64,000 nucleotides of DNA from DATHAP01 sp963762865 (GTDB taxonomy: Bacteria > Actinomycetota > Actinomycetes > JACCUZ01). Of the stretch, positions 8,532-17,627 are shown in pieces. The position numbers and the translations under genes were made by a program. Position 1 is the first letter of the stretch. Each line of letters starts with the position of its first letter. The stretch spans positions 248,001-312,000 of the forward strand of contig CAVXNC010000003.1 in assembly GCA_963762865.1 (NCBI GenBank), read 5' to 3'. Below the pieces are notes generated by a model, which was not told where the DNA came from, did no database searches, and was given only the letters and a program-made list of their open reading frames with translations.

Positions 8532-9623
8532 ATGGCGACCTCCCGCGTCACACGAGCGGAGCTCGCGCCGGCAGGCGGCGGGCAGCCGGTGATGGGGCGT
8601 GCGGTCGCCCTTCTGCTCGCAGCAGCCGCGGCGGTGGTCGCCGGAGCCGGGATCCGCGCCGCGGCCGAGATCGTCGCGCCGATCATGCTCGGGCTGGTTC
8701 TCACCATCGCCGTCCTCCCGCTCGCCGCCTGGGCGCGGAGACGTGGCTGGCCGAGCTGGTGCGGCACGCTGCTGGCGCTGGTGGCTGCCTGCGCCATCCT
8801 CCTCGTCCTCGTTCTCGGGGCCGCGCTGGCCGTGGTGAAGCTCGTGGAGCTGTTGCCGCAGTACGCGGACGACGCGAACCGGATACAGGCTGACGGCACC
8901 GACTTCCTGACCGGTCACGGGATCGACTCCGGGCCGGCGAGCACCGCCGTCGACCAGATCGACCCCGCCCGGCTCACCGCGGCCCTCAGGACGGTCGTGC
9001 GCGGAGTGGTGGGGGCCCTGGGCAACCTGTTCTTCCTCGTCACTCTCTTGTTCTTCCTCTGCACGGCCATCCCACTTCTCGGTCCCCGGGTGGCCACCCT
9101 GCGGCAGGCCAAGCCGGAGCTGGCCAGGTCCCTCTTCCGCTTCGTCGCCGCCACCCAGCGCTACCTGGTGGTCACGGCGCTGTTCGGTGCGATCGTCGCC
9201 GTGCTGGACACCGGCGCCCTCTGGCTGCTCGGTGTCCCGCTGCCGCTGGTGTGGGGGCTGTTCTCGTTCATCACCAACTTCATCCCCAACATCGGGTTCG
9301 TCATCGGCGTCATCCCGCCCGCCCTGCTGGCGCTGCTCGAGGACGGATGGGGGAAGTCGTTAGCCGTGGTCGTGGTCTACTGCGGCCTCAACGTCGTCAT
9401 CCAGACCTTCATCCAGCCGCGCTACGTGGGTGCCACGGTCGGTCTGAGCGCCGAGATGACGTTCCTGTCACTCGTCGTCTGGACGTTCCTGCTCGGCCCC
9501 CTGGGTGCGCTGCTCGCGGTCCCGATGACCCTGCTGGTGCGCGCGATACTGCTCGATCCGGACCCCAGGGCCGCCTGGGTCTCGCCCCTGATCGCGACGA
9601 CCCCGGAAACCGCCGAGGACTGA
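8532..9623 (+). CDS. AI-2E family transporter
   Basis: A 363-residue protein with the YdiK/TqsA/PerM topology: two N-terminal helix pairs (PIMLGLVLTIAVLPLAAWAR), a soluble central stretch around residues 110-150, then a C-terminal block with LFSFITNFIPNIGFVIGVIP and IQPRYVGATVGLSAEMTFLS, the hallmark of the family. These proteins are membrane permeases; some export autoinducer-2, others act as Na+/H+ antiporters, and many are untested. Start ATG 8532; the frame is open far upstream, but that stretch is antisense to yihY and has no domain signal. It is divergent from yihY with a 121-bp gap. Confidence 0.88.
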   Translation: MATSRVTRAELAPAGGGQPVMGRAVALLLAAAAAVVAGAGIRAAAEIVAPIMLGLVLTIAVLPLAAWARRRGWPSWCGTLLALVAACAILLVLVLGAALAVVKLVELLPQYADDANRIQADGTDFLTGHGIDSGPASTAVDQIDPARLTAALRTVVRGVVGALGNLFFLVTLLFFLCTAIPLLGPRVATLRQAKPELARSLFRFVAATQRYLVVTALFGAIVAVLDTGALWLLGVPLPLVWGLFSFITNFIPNIGFVIGVIPPALLALLEDGWGKSLAVVVVYCGLNVVIQTFIQPRYVGATVGLSAEMTFLSLVVWTFLLGPLGALLAVPMTLLVRAILLDPDPRAAWVSPLIATTPETAED

Positions 9624-9692
9624 GACCGGCCTTCGAGCTGGCGGCGTCACCACGGTCGCCCCGGCTGCGGCGCCGAGGCATGCACCCGAGGG

Positions 9693-11858
9693 TCAGGGTG
9701 TGGCGACGGTGCGGTTGATCTCGCCGACGACCGCCTCGGTGTCGCCCACGTCCACGAAGTCGACCGCGAGGATCCCCGGTTGGCGACCGCGCTCTCGCTG
9801 GCACTCCGCGAGCCGCGCGGTCAGCGCCTCGCTGCTGTTGACGAGCTCCGCGTCGGCCAGCGGGTCGTGCCCCTCCTCCCGGATCCAGTGGTTCACCAGG
9901 AAGAGCGGCTTGCCGGTGCCACCTCGGTTGGGGATGCAGGTGAAGTCGGCGGGGGACGCGAACTCGTACGGCGTCTCCTCCATCACGTCGTACGCGGCGG
10001 GCATCCACGCCACCTCGCCGCCGTGGTTCTCACTGAGGACGACGATGTTGCGCTGCGCGAGGACCATCTCCCGGAGGGTCGGCCAGGGGTCGGCCGCGGT
10101 CAGCGGCCAGACGCGCTCCCTCAGCCCGGCCTCCTCGAACACCTCCTGCGTCTGCTCGCCGGTCAGGTAGTCCTGGAGGACGATGACCAGCACCTCATTC
10201 GGGTTGTACGCGAGGAAGTCCCCGATGTCCCGCAGCTTGGTGACCATGTCCGAGGCGCCTAGCTCGCAGTACGCGTGGCAGAGATAGGCACTGATGGTTG
10301 CCCCCTCGGGAGGGATCGCCCCGACCGTCACTCCGAGATGCTCGAGAGCGGCCAGACCCTCCTCGGTGACGTCGGCGGCCGCGGCGGCCGCCGTCGTGGG
10401 TGCGCGGAGGTCGGTCCGGACCCGCCCCTCCGAGACGTAGCCGGGGTACACGTCGAGCATCAGTGCCCGTACGCCGTCAGCCAGCTGTCCACTGATCGGC
10501 AGACGTTGCTCCGCGAGGAACCAGCCCGGCTCAGCGCTCGACGACATCGAGTTGTGCGTTCCCGCAAGTGCCACCTGGTCGAGACGTCGATCGCACAGGC
10601 CAACGAGGCCGTTGCACCCGGCCCGGTCGGGGTCCGGCGCCGGCAACGGCGGGTTGTCCTCGCGGGCGATCACCGCGCCGGCGGCGACGGCGGTGGTCAG
10701 GGCCACGACGACCAGCGTCGCCAGGACGGCCGTTCCCAGGCCGCGCACGGCAGCCGGCTGCTCCGGCGTGGGCCGTCCCCGGTCAAGTGCGCGCCCCAGC
10801 CACCCGAGCAACTCCACGGCGCCGCCGACGACGAGAAGCACCCCGATGCCCTGGGTGAGAACGGCGATCGTGGCCTGTGGCTCGAGCAGGAGGACGAGCC
10901 CGCCGAGCAGTGCGAGCACAGGCGTCGCGCCCCGGATCAGGGCGTGTTGTCGGGCCACGCGTACTCGGCCTGCGGCCGCCGTCGCCAGCTGGCGCGCCGT
11001 GGGAGGCGTCCGCACGGCGACGATCGCGACCACGGCGCCCAGCACGGCGAGGACCTCGGCCAGCCGCAGAAGCGGGCGGGTGAACACCGAGACCATCGCG
11101 GCAGCGGCAGCGTGCACGTCGGCCGGCTCGCCGTAGCCCACCACTGCGCGGACGCCCACCACGGCGGCGACGAGGACGATGCCGGCCACCAGAAGTCCCG
11201 ACCCGAGCCGCCGCAGCATCCGGTGTCGGTCCGAGGCGATGATGAGGCCGATGGCCGAGAACAGGAGCCAGCCGACGGCGCACAACCACGCGACGTTGTT
11301 CATGACGGACAGAAGATGGGCAACCCGCACCAGAGTGGGGTCGTCCACGACGGTGACCACCGCTGACCCACCCGCCTGGCCGGACGTGTCGTCGGGGTCG
11401 ACGGCCGGGTCGAGCAGAGGCGCCGCGCCGGCGAGCGCGACCGTCACCGAGTCGTCTCGGTCCGAGACGAGCTGTTCGTGAGCCGTTCGCACCGATGCCT
11501 GGAAGACCCCTGCGAACTCGTCGCTGGTCAGGAGGCCGCGGGTCAGTCCCACCGCTATCGGTTTGGCGGACGTGCCCAGGATCGTGTCGCTGGCGAACCG
11601 GTCGACGAGCCGCTCGGCCAGAAGCTGGCTGACATCCTCCTGACCGAGGGACTCGGTCGCCAGCTGCGAGAACGTCTCGGCGTCGGCCAGCGTGCTCGCC
11701 CAGAACGCGACGGCGGCGCCCGTCGCCGACAACGTCGCGAGGACGACGAGAGCCCACGCCGCGACCCGGGAGGTGGATCGGCGACGCGCCGCCTTGGCGG
11801 TCGGTGCCGGTGCGCCTGTGCTCACCGACTCGCGCCGGGCTCGGGGCCGCCGTCGCAC
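9693..11858 (-). CDS. Membrane-anchored PI-PLC X-domain-like protein
   Basis: A 721-residue protein. The N-terminus has a transmembrane anchor (AAWALVVLATLSATGAAVAF), then an extracytoplasmic stretch, about six further membrane helices (residues ~180-400), and a C-terminal PLC-like phosphodiesterase domain from about residue 430. That domain contains LAGTHNSMS with the first catalytic-type His and AYLCHAYCELG with the second. Such domains resemble bacterial phosphatidylinositol-specific phospholipase C; a lipid-headgroup or polymer phosphodiesterase on the outer face is inferred. The start is uncertain: GTG 11858 or GTG 11825, neither with a clear ribosome-binding site. It is probably followed in evolution, not transcription, by the envelope genes upstream at 11945-14825. 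Confidence 0.78.
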   Translation of the reverse strand: MRRRPRARRESVSTGAPAPTAKAARRRSTSRVAAWALVVLATLSATGAAVAFWASTLADAETFSQLATESLGQEDVSQLLAERLVDRFASDTILGTSAKPIAVGLTRGLLTSDEFAGVFQASVRTAHEQLVSDRDDSVTVALAGAAPLLDPAVDPDDTSGQAGGSAVVTVVDDPTLVRVAHLLSVMNNVAWLCAVGWLLFSAIGLIIASDRHRMLRRLGSGLLVAGIVLVAAVVGVRAVVGYGEPADVHAAAAAMVSVFTRPLLRLAEVLAVLGAVVAIVAVRTPPTARQLATAAAGRVRVARQHALIRGATPVLALLGGLVLLLEPQATIAVLTQGIGVLLVVGGAVELLGWLGRALDRGRPTPEQPAAVRGLGTAVLATLVVVALTTAVAAGAVIAREDNPPLPAPDPDRAGCNGLVGLCDRRLDQVALAGTHNSMSSSAEPGWFLAEQRLPISGQLADGVRALMLDVYPGYVSEGRVRTDLRAPTTAAAAAADVTEEGLAALEHLGVTVGAIPPEGATISAYLCHAYCELGASDMVTKLRDIGDFLAYNPNEVLVIVLQDYLTGEQTQEVFEEAGLRERVWPLTAADPWPTLREMVLAQRNIVVLSENHGGEVAWMPAAYDVMEETPYEFASPADFTCIPNRGGTGKPLFLVNHWIREEGHDPLADAELVNSSEALTARLAECQRERGRQPGILAVDFVDVGDTEAVVGEINRTVATP

Positions 11859-11944
11859 TCAGCGGATGTTGTCCAGCCCCCCGACCGAGGAGCCGAGCAG
11901 TCTTCTCCGACGTGCCGGTGCCTCGGACCGCCCGCAGCCAACGT

Positions 11945-13114
11945 TCATCCCGACGACGAGCTCGACGCCGGCTGGCTCGACTCCGAGCTGGACGACGGTG
12001 AGGGCGATGCGGACTCAGAGGGCTCTGGCCGTGCCTCGGCGATCGCCTTCTCGAGCGCTGCGACGGTCGCCGCGTCGACGGTGCCCGTCGGCTTGACACC
12101 AAGTTCCTTCTGGAAGTCCTGCAGCGCCTCGGTCAGCTCAGGTGTCCACTCCCCGTCGACCGGGCCGTCCCAGAACCCGGCGAGCTTGAGCACCTGCTGC
12201 ACCGCGGCGGTGGACGCCACCTCTTGCTGGGCGGCGGCGCCGCCCTTGGCTGACAGGTCGCCCTGGAGAGCGGCGGCGGTCGCCTTGTCGACTGTGCCCG
12301 TGCTCGGCAGACCGTGTGCCTTCTGCAACGCCTCCACGGCGTCCACCGTCGCTGGGCCGTACACCCCGGTGACCTCTCCGTCGTAGTAGCCGGCTGCGCG
12401 CAAGGACTTCTGCAGGGCCCGCGTGTAGTCGCTGACCGCCGCCTCCGCCTGTTGTTGTTGCTCGTCGGTGAGGCAGCCGGCGTCCGAGAACAGCCGGAGC
12501 CAGGACATCTCCAGCGCCACGGCGGCGGCGTTGAACTGCTGCGAGGCTTGCGACAGGGGCGTCTCGTCGGTGATGCCCTGCTGCGCGGAGCTGAACTGCG
12601 ACTCGGCGTCCTGGACCAGCTTGACCGTGGCCGCCGGCGCCAACGGCTTCGGGCTGGCTGGCGTGCTCGCCGCCGCCGAGCCGGTGCCTTTCGCCGCCGC
12701 CAGGGCTGCCTTGGCATCCGCCAGCTCCTGCTTCGCGTCGATGACGGCCTGCTGCGCCGCTACGGCACTCTCGGCCCCCGCTGTGGCATCCTCCCGCGGC
12801 TGCGCCAGGTCGGCGCCCGCCTCCTTGACGTCGCCGACTGTCGGGGCGCTCTGAGTGAGCACGTCGCCATACCGGTCCAGCGACGTGATGTAGGTGGCGC
12901 TCGCGTCGCAGAACGCCGCTGTCTTGTCCGCAAGGTCGGCCTTGGCGTCCGCGAGGGCATTCTCGCTGGCCGCCAGCCGGGCCTCGGCCACCTTGATCGC
13001 GGAATCCTCGTCCACGCCGCTGCAACCTGACGCCGCGAACATCAGCAGCGCCCCGCCGACAACCAGACCCGCGACCGCCCGGCGTCCCTGCGACGCGTCA
13101 GCCCTCATGTGCAC
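11945..13114 (-). CDS. Lipoprotein with two peptidoglycan-binding domains
   Basis: A 389-residue exported lipoprotein: hydrophobic signal then lipobox FAASGC (Cys31). Residues ~35-140 are Ala/Lys/Asp-rich and likely form a coiled coil. Two PG_binding_1 domains follow, the first with LQKSLRAAGYYDGEVTGVYG (~233-252) and the second with VLKLAGFWDGPVDGEWTPEL (~305-324). The C-terminal ~25 residues are a Ser/Pro-rich tail. The domains predict binding to cell-wall glycan stems; no catalytic domain is present. GTG 13114 has CGGAG 7 nt upstream; ATG 13108 is an alternative. The next minus-strand gene upstream is another lipoprotein. Confidence 0.82.
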   Translation of the reverse strand: MHMRADASQGRRAVAGLVVGGALLMFAASGCSGVDEDSAIKVAEARLAASENALADAKADLADKTAAFCDASATYITSLDRYGDVLTQSAPTVGDVKEAGADLAQPREDATAGAESAVAAQQAVIDAKQELADAKAALAAAKGTGSAAASTPASPKPLAPAATVKLVQDAESQFSSAQQGITDETPLSQASQQFNAAAVALEMSWLRLFSDAGCLTDEQQQQAEAAVSDYTRALQKSLRAAGYYDGEVTGVYGPATVDAVEALQKAHGLPSTGTVDKATAAALQGDLSAKGGAAAQQEVASTAAVQQVLKLAGFWDGPVDGEWTPELTEALQDFQKELGVKPTGTVDAATVAALEKAIAEARPEPSESASPSPSSSSESSQPASSSSSG

Positions 13115-13224
13115 TCACAGACTCCGTGGGGACTTGCACCGGCATGCCGCAACAGTCTTTCGGCCCTGAGGTGCCGTCACCATCCGGCGCGGATGATCTG
13201 GCACGTGCACGTGCTGCAACGCTC

Positions 13225-14112
13225 CTACGTGTTGCCGTGAGCGGACGGCAACACCTCGCTCAGCACCTGGTCCAGCTGACGAGCGGCCTGCCGGGCAGCG
13301 CCGTGGGCCTCGGCTGCTGCCTCGGGACCGGTCGACTGGGCCTCGTCGTCCAGGGCGCTTCGGACGCCGGTGACCGCCGTCTTGAGATGCTGGGCGTCCA
13401 CGGCGGCGATGGAGTCGGAGCCCGGCGAGGCCAGCTCCCCCAGCCGTTCCTCGAGGGCCGCGACTCTGGGCCGGGTGACTCTCCAGGCCCCCCGACGTTC
13501 GTCGCTCGGCACCGACATCAGGGTAGGCAGCGCCTCCTGTCCGAGCCAGCGGGCCTCGGCCAGGGCGAGGTCGAACGCGGAGCGTTGGTCACGACGTCGG
13601 GACCGGCTGCGCTGCCACAGGGCGATGGCGACGGCAGCGATGACGAGAGCGGCCAGCACCCACAGGAGCCAGGCGGAGGAGTCTTCGCTGTCGGAGGCCT
13701 CCGCCGCAGTCGTCGTGGCAGCGGTCGGCGAGTCGCTGACCTCTTCGGACGTCTGGACGCTCGATGACGGCGGCTCCGAGGTGCGGTCGATCACCGCCGG
13801 CGCGGACTCGGACTCCTCGGACTCCTCGGGTGTTGACTCCTCGGGTGTTGACTCCTCGATCGCCGTAGTGGACCCCTGTGACTCAGATGGCAGCGTCGCG
13901 GAGTCCCGCGACTCGGATGGCAGTGCCACCGAGGGCAAGGTGGCGCTCAGCGTCCGGCTCGGCGTAGCCGTGACGCTCGGCAGTCCCTCGCCACCCCCGC
14001 TCCCTGAGCAGGCCCCGACGAGGAGAAGCAGCACCAGCCCGAGCAGACCGCTTGCGAGACGACCTCGCATCGACCTGCGGTCGAGGCCGCGCAGTTCTCG
14101 GCCGTTCGCCAT
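13225..14112 (-). CDS. Putative lipoprotein with Ser/Glu-rich linker and a transmembrane helix
   Basis: A 295-residue protein of no recognised family. A hydrophobic segment ends in LLLLVGACSG (lipobox Cys35). Residues ~40-140 are a low-complexity Ser/Thr/Glu linker with short internal repeats (ESTPEESTPEESEESES; LPSESRDSATLPSESQGS). A transmembrane helix (WLLWVLAALVIAAVAIALW) follows at ~146-164, then a basic stop-transfer (RSRSRRRDQR) and a soluble helical C-terminal domain. If the lipobox is used the protein would be tethered twice, with the linker outside. ATG 14112 has GGAG 6 nt upstream; ATG 14070 is a possible shorter start. Confidence 0.65.
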   Translation of the reverse strand: MANGRELRGLDRRSMRGRLASGLLGLVLLLLVGACSGSGGGEGLPSVTATPSRTLSATLPSVALPSESRDSATLPSESQGSTTAIEESTPEESTPEESEESESAPAVIDRTSEPPSSSVQTSEEVSDSPTAATTTAAEASDSEDSSAWLLWVLAALVIAAVAIALWQRSRSRRRDQRSAFDLALAEARWLGQEALPTLMSVPSDERRGAWRVTRPRVAALEERLGELASPGSDSIAAVDAQHLKTAVTGVRSALDDEAQSTGPEAAAEAHGAARQAARQLDQVLSEVLPSAHGNT

Positions 14113-14136
14113 GCCTCGCTCCGTCCGTCCGGAAGG

Positions 14137-14256
14137 TCAGCCCGGTGTCGGCACCGATGTGGTCTCGGGCTCAGTCGGGAGGTGCCGCTCCAGGCGCTCC
14201 AGCCCGAGGACGAGCAGAAGCATCGCCGCGGGCGAGAGCAGCAGCAGCACGGCCAT
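14137..14256 (-). CDS. Possible small membrane protein (39 aa)
   Basis: A short frame encodes MAVLLLLSPAAMLLLVLGLE followed by a charged tail rich in Glu and Pro. One hydrophobic helix and a GAGGAC directly before ATG make a small membrane peptide plausible. It fills the otherwise empty 225 bp between the lipoprotein and DUF1269 genes. There is no family assignment and the evidence is modest. Confidence 0.4.
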   Translation of the reverse strand: MAVLLLLSPAAMLLLVLGLERLERHLPTEPETTSVPTPG

Positions 14257-14336
14257 GTCCTCGGACGCTAGGCGCAGGGAGCCTTCGGGGAATCGCCCGG
14301 CGGGGATGAGGGCGCCGATCTGACAGAGGCAGGCGC

Positions 14337-14825
14337 CTAGTGGTCGCCGAAGGTCTCCAGCAGCAGCTTCTGCTCGGCATCGGTGAGGTTCGTGTCGACG
14401 AGCTTCATGTGCGTGCCGTGGAAGCGCTCGCCGACCCGATCCAGATCTCCCTGCTCGGTCACGAGGAACAGGGCCGATGTCCCCTCGGTGATCTCCGCGC
14501 GGATCGTCTCCAGCTGCTCCTTGGTGATCCCCACCCCTCGCGTGGCCTTCGACAGCCCGCCGATGGCGGCTCCCGCGGCCGCACCGAGCACGGGCACCAG
14601 GAACATCGCGCCGAACAGCAGTCCCCACAGGGCGCCCCAGGCACCGCCGTGTCGGACAGAGTCGTGCTGGTGATCCGTCTCCGGGCGCTTCGCCCCGACC
14701 GGCCACGAGACGACCGCATGGTCGAGCATCTTGATCAGGCCTTCGTCGGCCGCGCCGTCGAGCAGCGCAGAAGCATGCTCCGCGCCCTCCGGCGTCTCGA
14801 ACTTCCACACAGTGAATGCGGTCAT
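14337..14825 (-). CDS. DUF1269 family membrane protein
   Basis: A 162-residue protein matching the DUF1269 layout: an N-terminal ferredoxin-like half (TAFTVWKFETPEGAEHASAL), a Gly/Ala-rich glycine-zipper membrane hairpin (LFGAMFLVPVLGAAAGAAIG, about 75-94) and a C-terminal soluble half (ALFLVTEQGDLDRVGERF). The function is unknown; members are usually single genes in envelope-stress contexts. ATG 14825 has GGAGGA 5 nt upstream, and the longer in-frame start at 14870 lacks one. It lies upstream of the small 39-aa frame in the same direction. Confidence 0.82.
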   Translation of the reverse strand: MTAFTVWKFETPEGAEHASALLDGAADEGLIKMLDHAVVSWPVGAKRPETDHQHDSVRHGGAWGALWGLLFGAMFLVPVLGAAAGAAIGGLSKATRGVGITKEQLETIRAEITEGTSALFLVTEQGDLDRVGERFHGTHMKLVDTNLTDAEQKLLLETFGDH

Positions 14826-15025
14826 GTCGTCCTCCGGTGTAGTCCTCCGGCGAGCCCAGGGGCGCCACACGTACCGCCGGGACCGTGGCGGCGCCCAGGT
14901 TCGACAGGCAGACGGCGCGGCCAGGTGACGCCGGAACGAATCCTCCTCTGCCTGAGCCTGCCCGCATCACCCTGACAGGATGGTTTCCGCCGTTGCGGCG
15001 ACGCAGACCGGAGCCGTCTCCGCCG

Positions 15026-15835
15026 TCAGTCCAGCCGGCCGAGCAGCAGCGTGTCGAGGCCGCGGACCAGACCGACCAGCCGAGGCACCGTACGGACCGC
15101 GAGCAGGGTCCCCGCGACGTACGGCGCGGGCGTAGGTCCGGCGTCGTGGCGGATGACGAGACGCTCGTCGGGGAGGGCGAAGACGACCTCGGTCGACACG
15201 ACGAAGCTCGGGAGCCGCACCGAGTGCACCTGGGTCCCGGCGACTGTCGTGCCGCGAGCCTCGCGCGAGCCGGCCACGTCGGCCACCGCGACGACCGCGT
15301 CGGGTGCAGGCGCGACGTCGCCGAGGCGCTCGGCGAGCTCGCGGGCGGTGCCGCTCGGAGCGTCGAGCTTTCCCGCCGACGCGTAGTCGACGATCTCGCG
15401 ATGGCCGAGGTGCGGGGCGACCAGCAGCGCGGCGGCCTGGGCCATCGCCGCCGTCAGCGAGAAGTTGCCGGCGGCGACGGCGCCGACGCTGTTCGCGCGG
15501 GCGGCAGCGTCGATCTCGGCGAAGTCGGCCGCCGTCAGTCCGGAGGTGCCGATGACGACGTGCACACCGGCGGCGATCGCGACGAGCGCGTGCTGCTTGG
15601 CTGCATCGTGGGTGGTGAAGTCGACCAGCACATCCACACCGTCGAGAGCGGCGTCGTCGACCAGCGCGGACACGGGCACGCCGACCGGGTCGGTGTCCCA
15701 CGCCGACCCGAGGTCCTGCCCGGCCGCCCGCCTCCCGACCGCCGACACCAGCTGGAGGTCGTCGGCCGCCAGCACCGCCTCGGCGATGGCTCGCCCGGTC
15801 CAGCCGGTGGCACCTGCCACGCACACCGTTGTCAT
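15026..15835 (-). CDS. DapB-like 4-hydroxy-tetrahydrodipicolinate reductase paralogue
   Basis: A 269-residue protein with the DapB architecture: N-terminal Rossmann fold (TVCVAGATGWTGRAIAEAVL), DVLVDFTTHDAAKQHALVAI, VVIGTSGLTAADF, and the signature ending KLDAPSGTARELAERLGD near residues 157-174. DapB reduces the lysine/DAP-pathway intermediate with NAD(P)H in the cytosol. Here the usual catalytic pair in E-x-HH-x-x-K-x-DAPSGTA is replaced (EIVDYASAGKLDAPSGTA): the Lys and DAPSGTA remain but both His are absent. It also stands alone, without dapA or other lysine genes. It may be a divergent reductase with another imine-like substrate. Start ATG 15835 follows GAGGAGG. Confidence 0.75.
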   Translation of the reverse strand: MTTVCVAGATGWTGRAIAEAVLAADDLQLVSAVGRRAAGQDLGSAWDTDPVGVPVSALVDDAALDGVDVLVDFTTHDAAKQHALVAIAAGVHVVIGTSGLTAADFAEIDAAARANSVGAVAAGNFSLTAAMAQAAALLVAPHLGHREIVDYASAGKLDAPSGTARELAERLGDVAPAPDAVVAVADVAGSREARGTTVAGTQVHSVRLPSFVVSTEVVFALPDERLVIRHDAGPTPAPYVAGTLLAVRTVPRLVGLVRGLDTLLLGRLD

Positions 15836-16037
15836 GTCGACGACCTCCTCGAAGGACGCAGGCCCCGCGGCGCGGCGGCCTTGGTCCTGACCCCTCCATC
15901 GTCGCGCAGCGTGCTGGAGGCACGGACGACCCGTCCGGCTGCGGACCGATGAGTTCCGGCCGCAGGGGGAGTCGGAGCTGTCAGGTCGGGCGAGTAGCGT
16001 CTGGCCGGAGGCTGACCGGAACCGTTGGGAGCAGCGC

Positions 16038-17153
<1,116 letters not shown>

Positions 17154-17169
17154 GTCGGGGGCGACCGCG

Positions 17170-17487
17170 ATGAGTGCCACCAGCGCGACCGAGATCCGCG
17201 TCGTCCTGCCTGCGCACCTGCGCTCGATGGCGAAGGTTCAGGGCGAGGTCCACGTCGAGGTCGACGGCGACGTGACGCAGCGCTCGGTCCTCGACGCCCT
17301 CGAGGCCGACTTCCCCATGCTGCTCGGCACGATCCGCGACCGCGCCACGGCCAAGCGCCGGGCGTTCGTCCGGTTCTACGCGTGCGAGCAGGACCTGTCC
17401 CACGAGGAGCCGGACGCGCCGCTGCCCGAGAGGGTCGTACGTGGCGAGGAGCCCTTCCTGGTCATCGGCGCGATGGCCGGCGGCTGA
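17170..17487 (+). CDS. MoaD/ThiS-like ubiquitin-fold protein with C-terminal Gly-Gly
   Basis: A 105-residue beta-grasp protein: TEIRVVLPAHLRSMAKVQGE, the helix QRSVLDALEADFPMLLGTI and the terminal strand EPFLVIGAMAGG. The last two residues are Gly-Gly, the feature by which MoaD and ThiS are adenylated and thiocarboxylated as sulfur carriers. No MoeB/ThiF enzyme, MoaE or ThiG is nearby; the only neighbour is the Asp-box propeller 16 bp upstream. The sequence is longer than ThiS (about 66) and MoaD (about 81). Involvement in sulfur transfer or protein tagging is inferred from the terminus alone. Confidence 0.78.
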   Translation: MSATSATEIRVVLPAHLRSMAKVQGEVHVEVDGDVTQRSVLDALEADFPMLLGTIRDRATAKRRAFVRFYACEQDLSHEEPDAPLPERVVRGEEPFLVIGAMAGG

Positions 17488-17627
17488 CCAGCTCGAGCTC
17501 CGGACGCGGCGCCCTACCCGCTGGAATGCGGACAAGTCCGGCCAGCGATGCCTGCCGCTGGGGTAAAGGTTCGATGACCTCCGTGGTGACGCTAGGTGAT
17601 GACGCTCATGCGTGGTTATCTCGGCCT

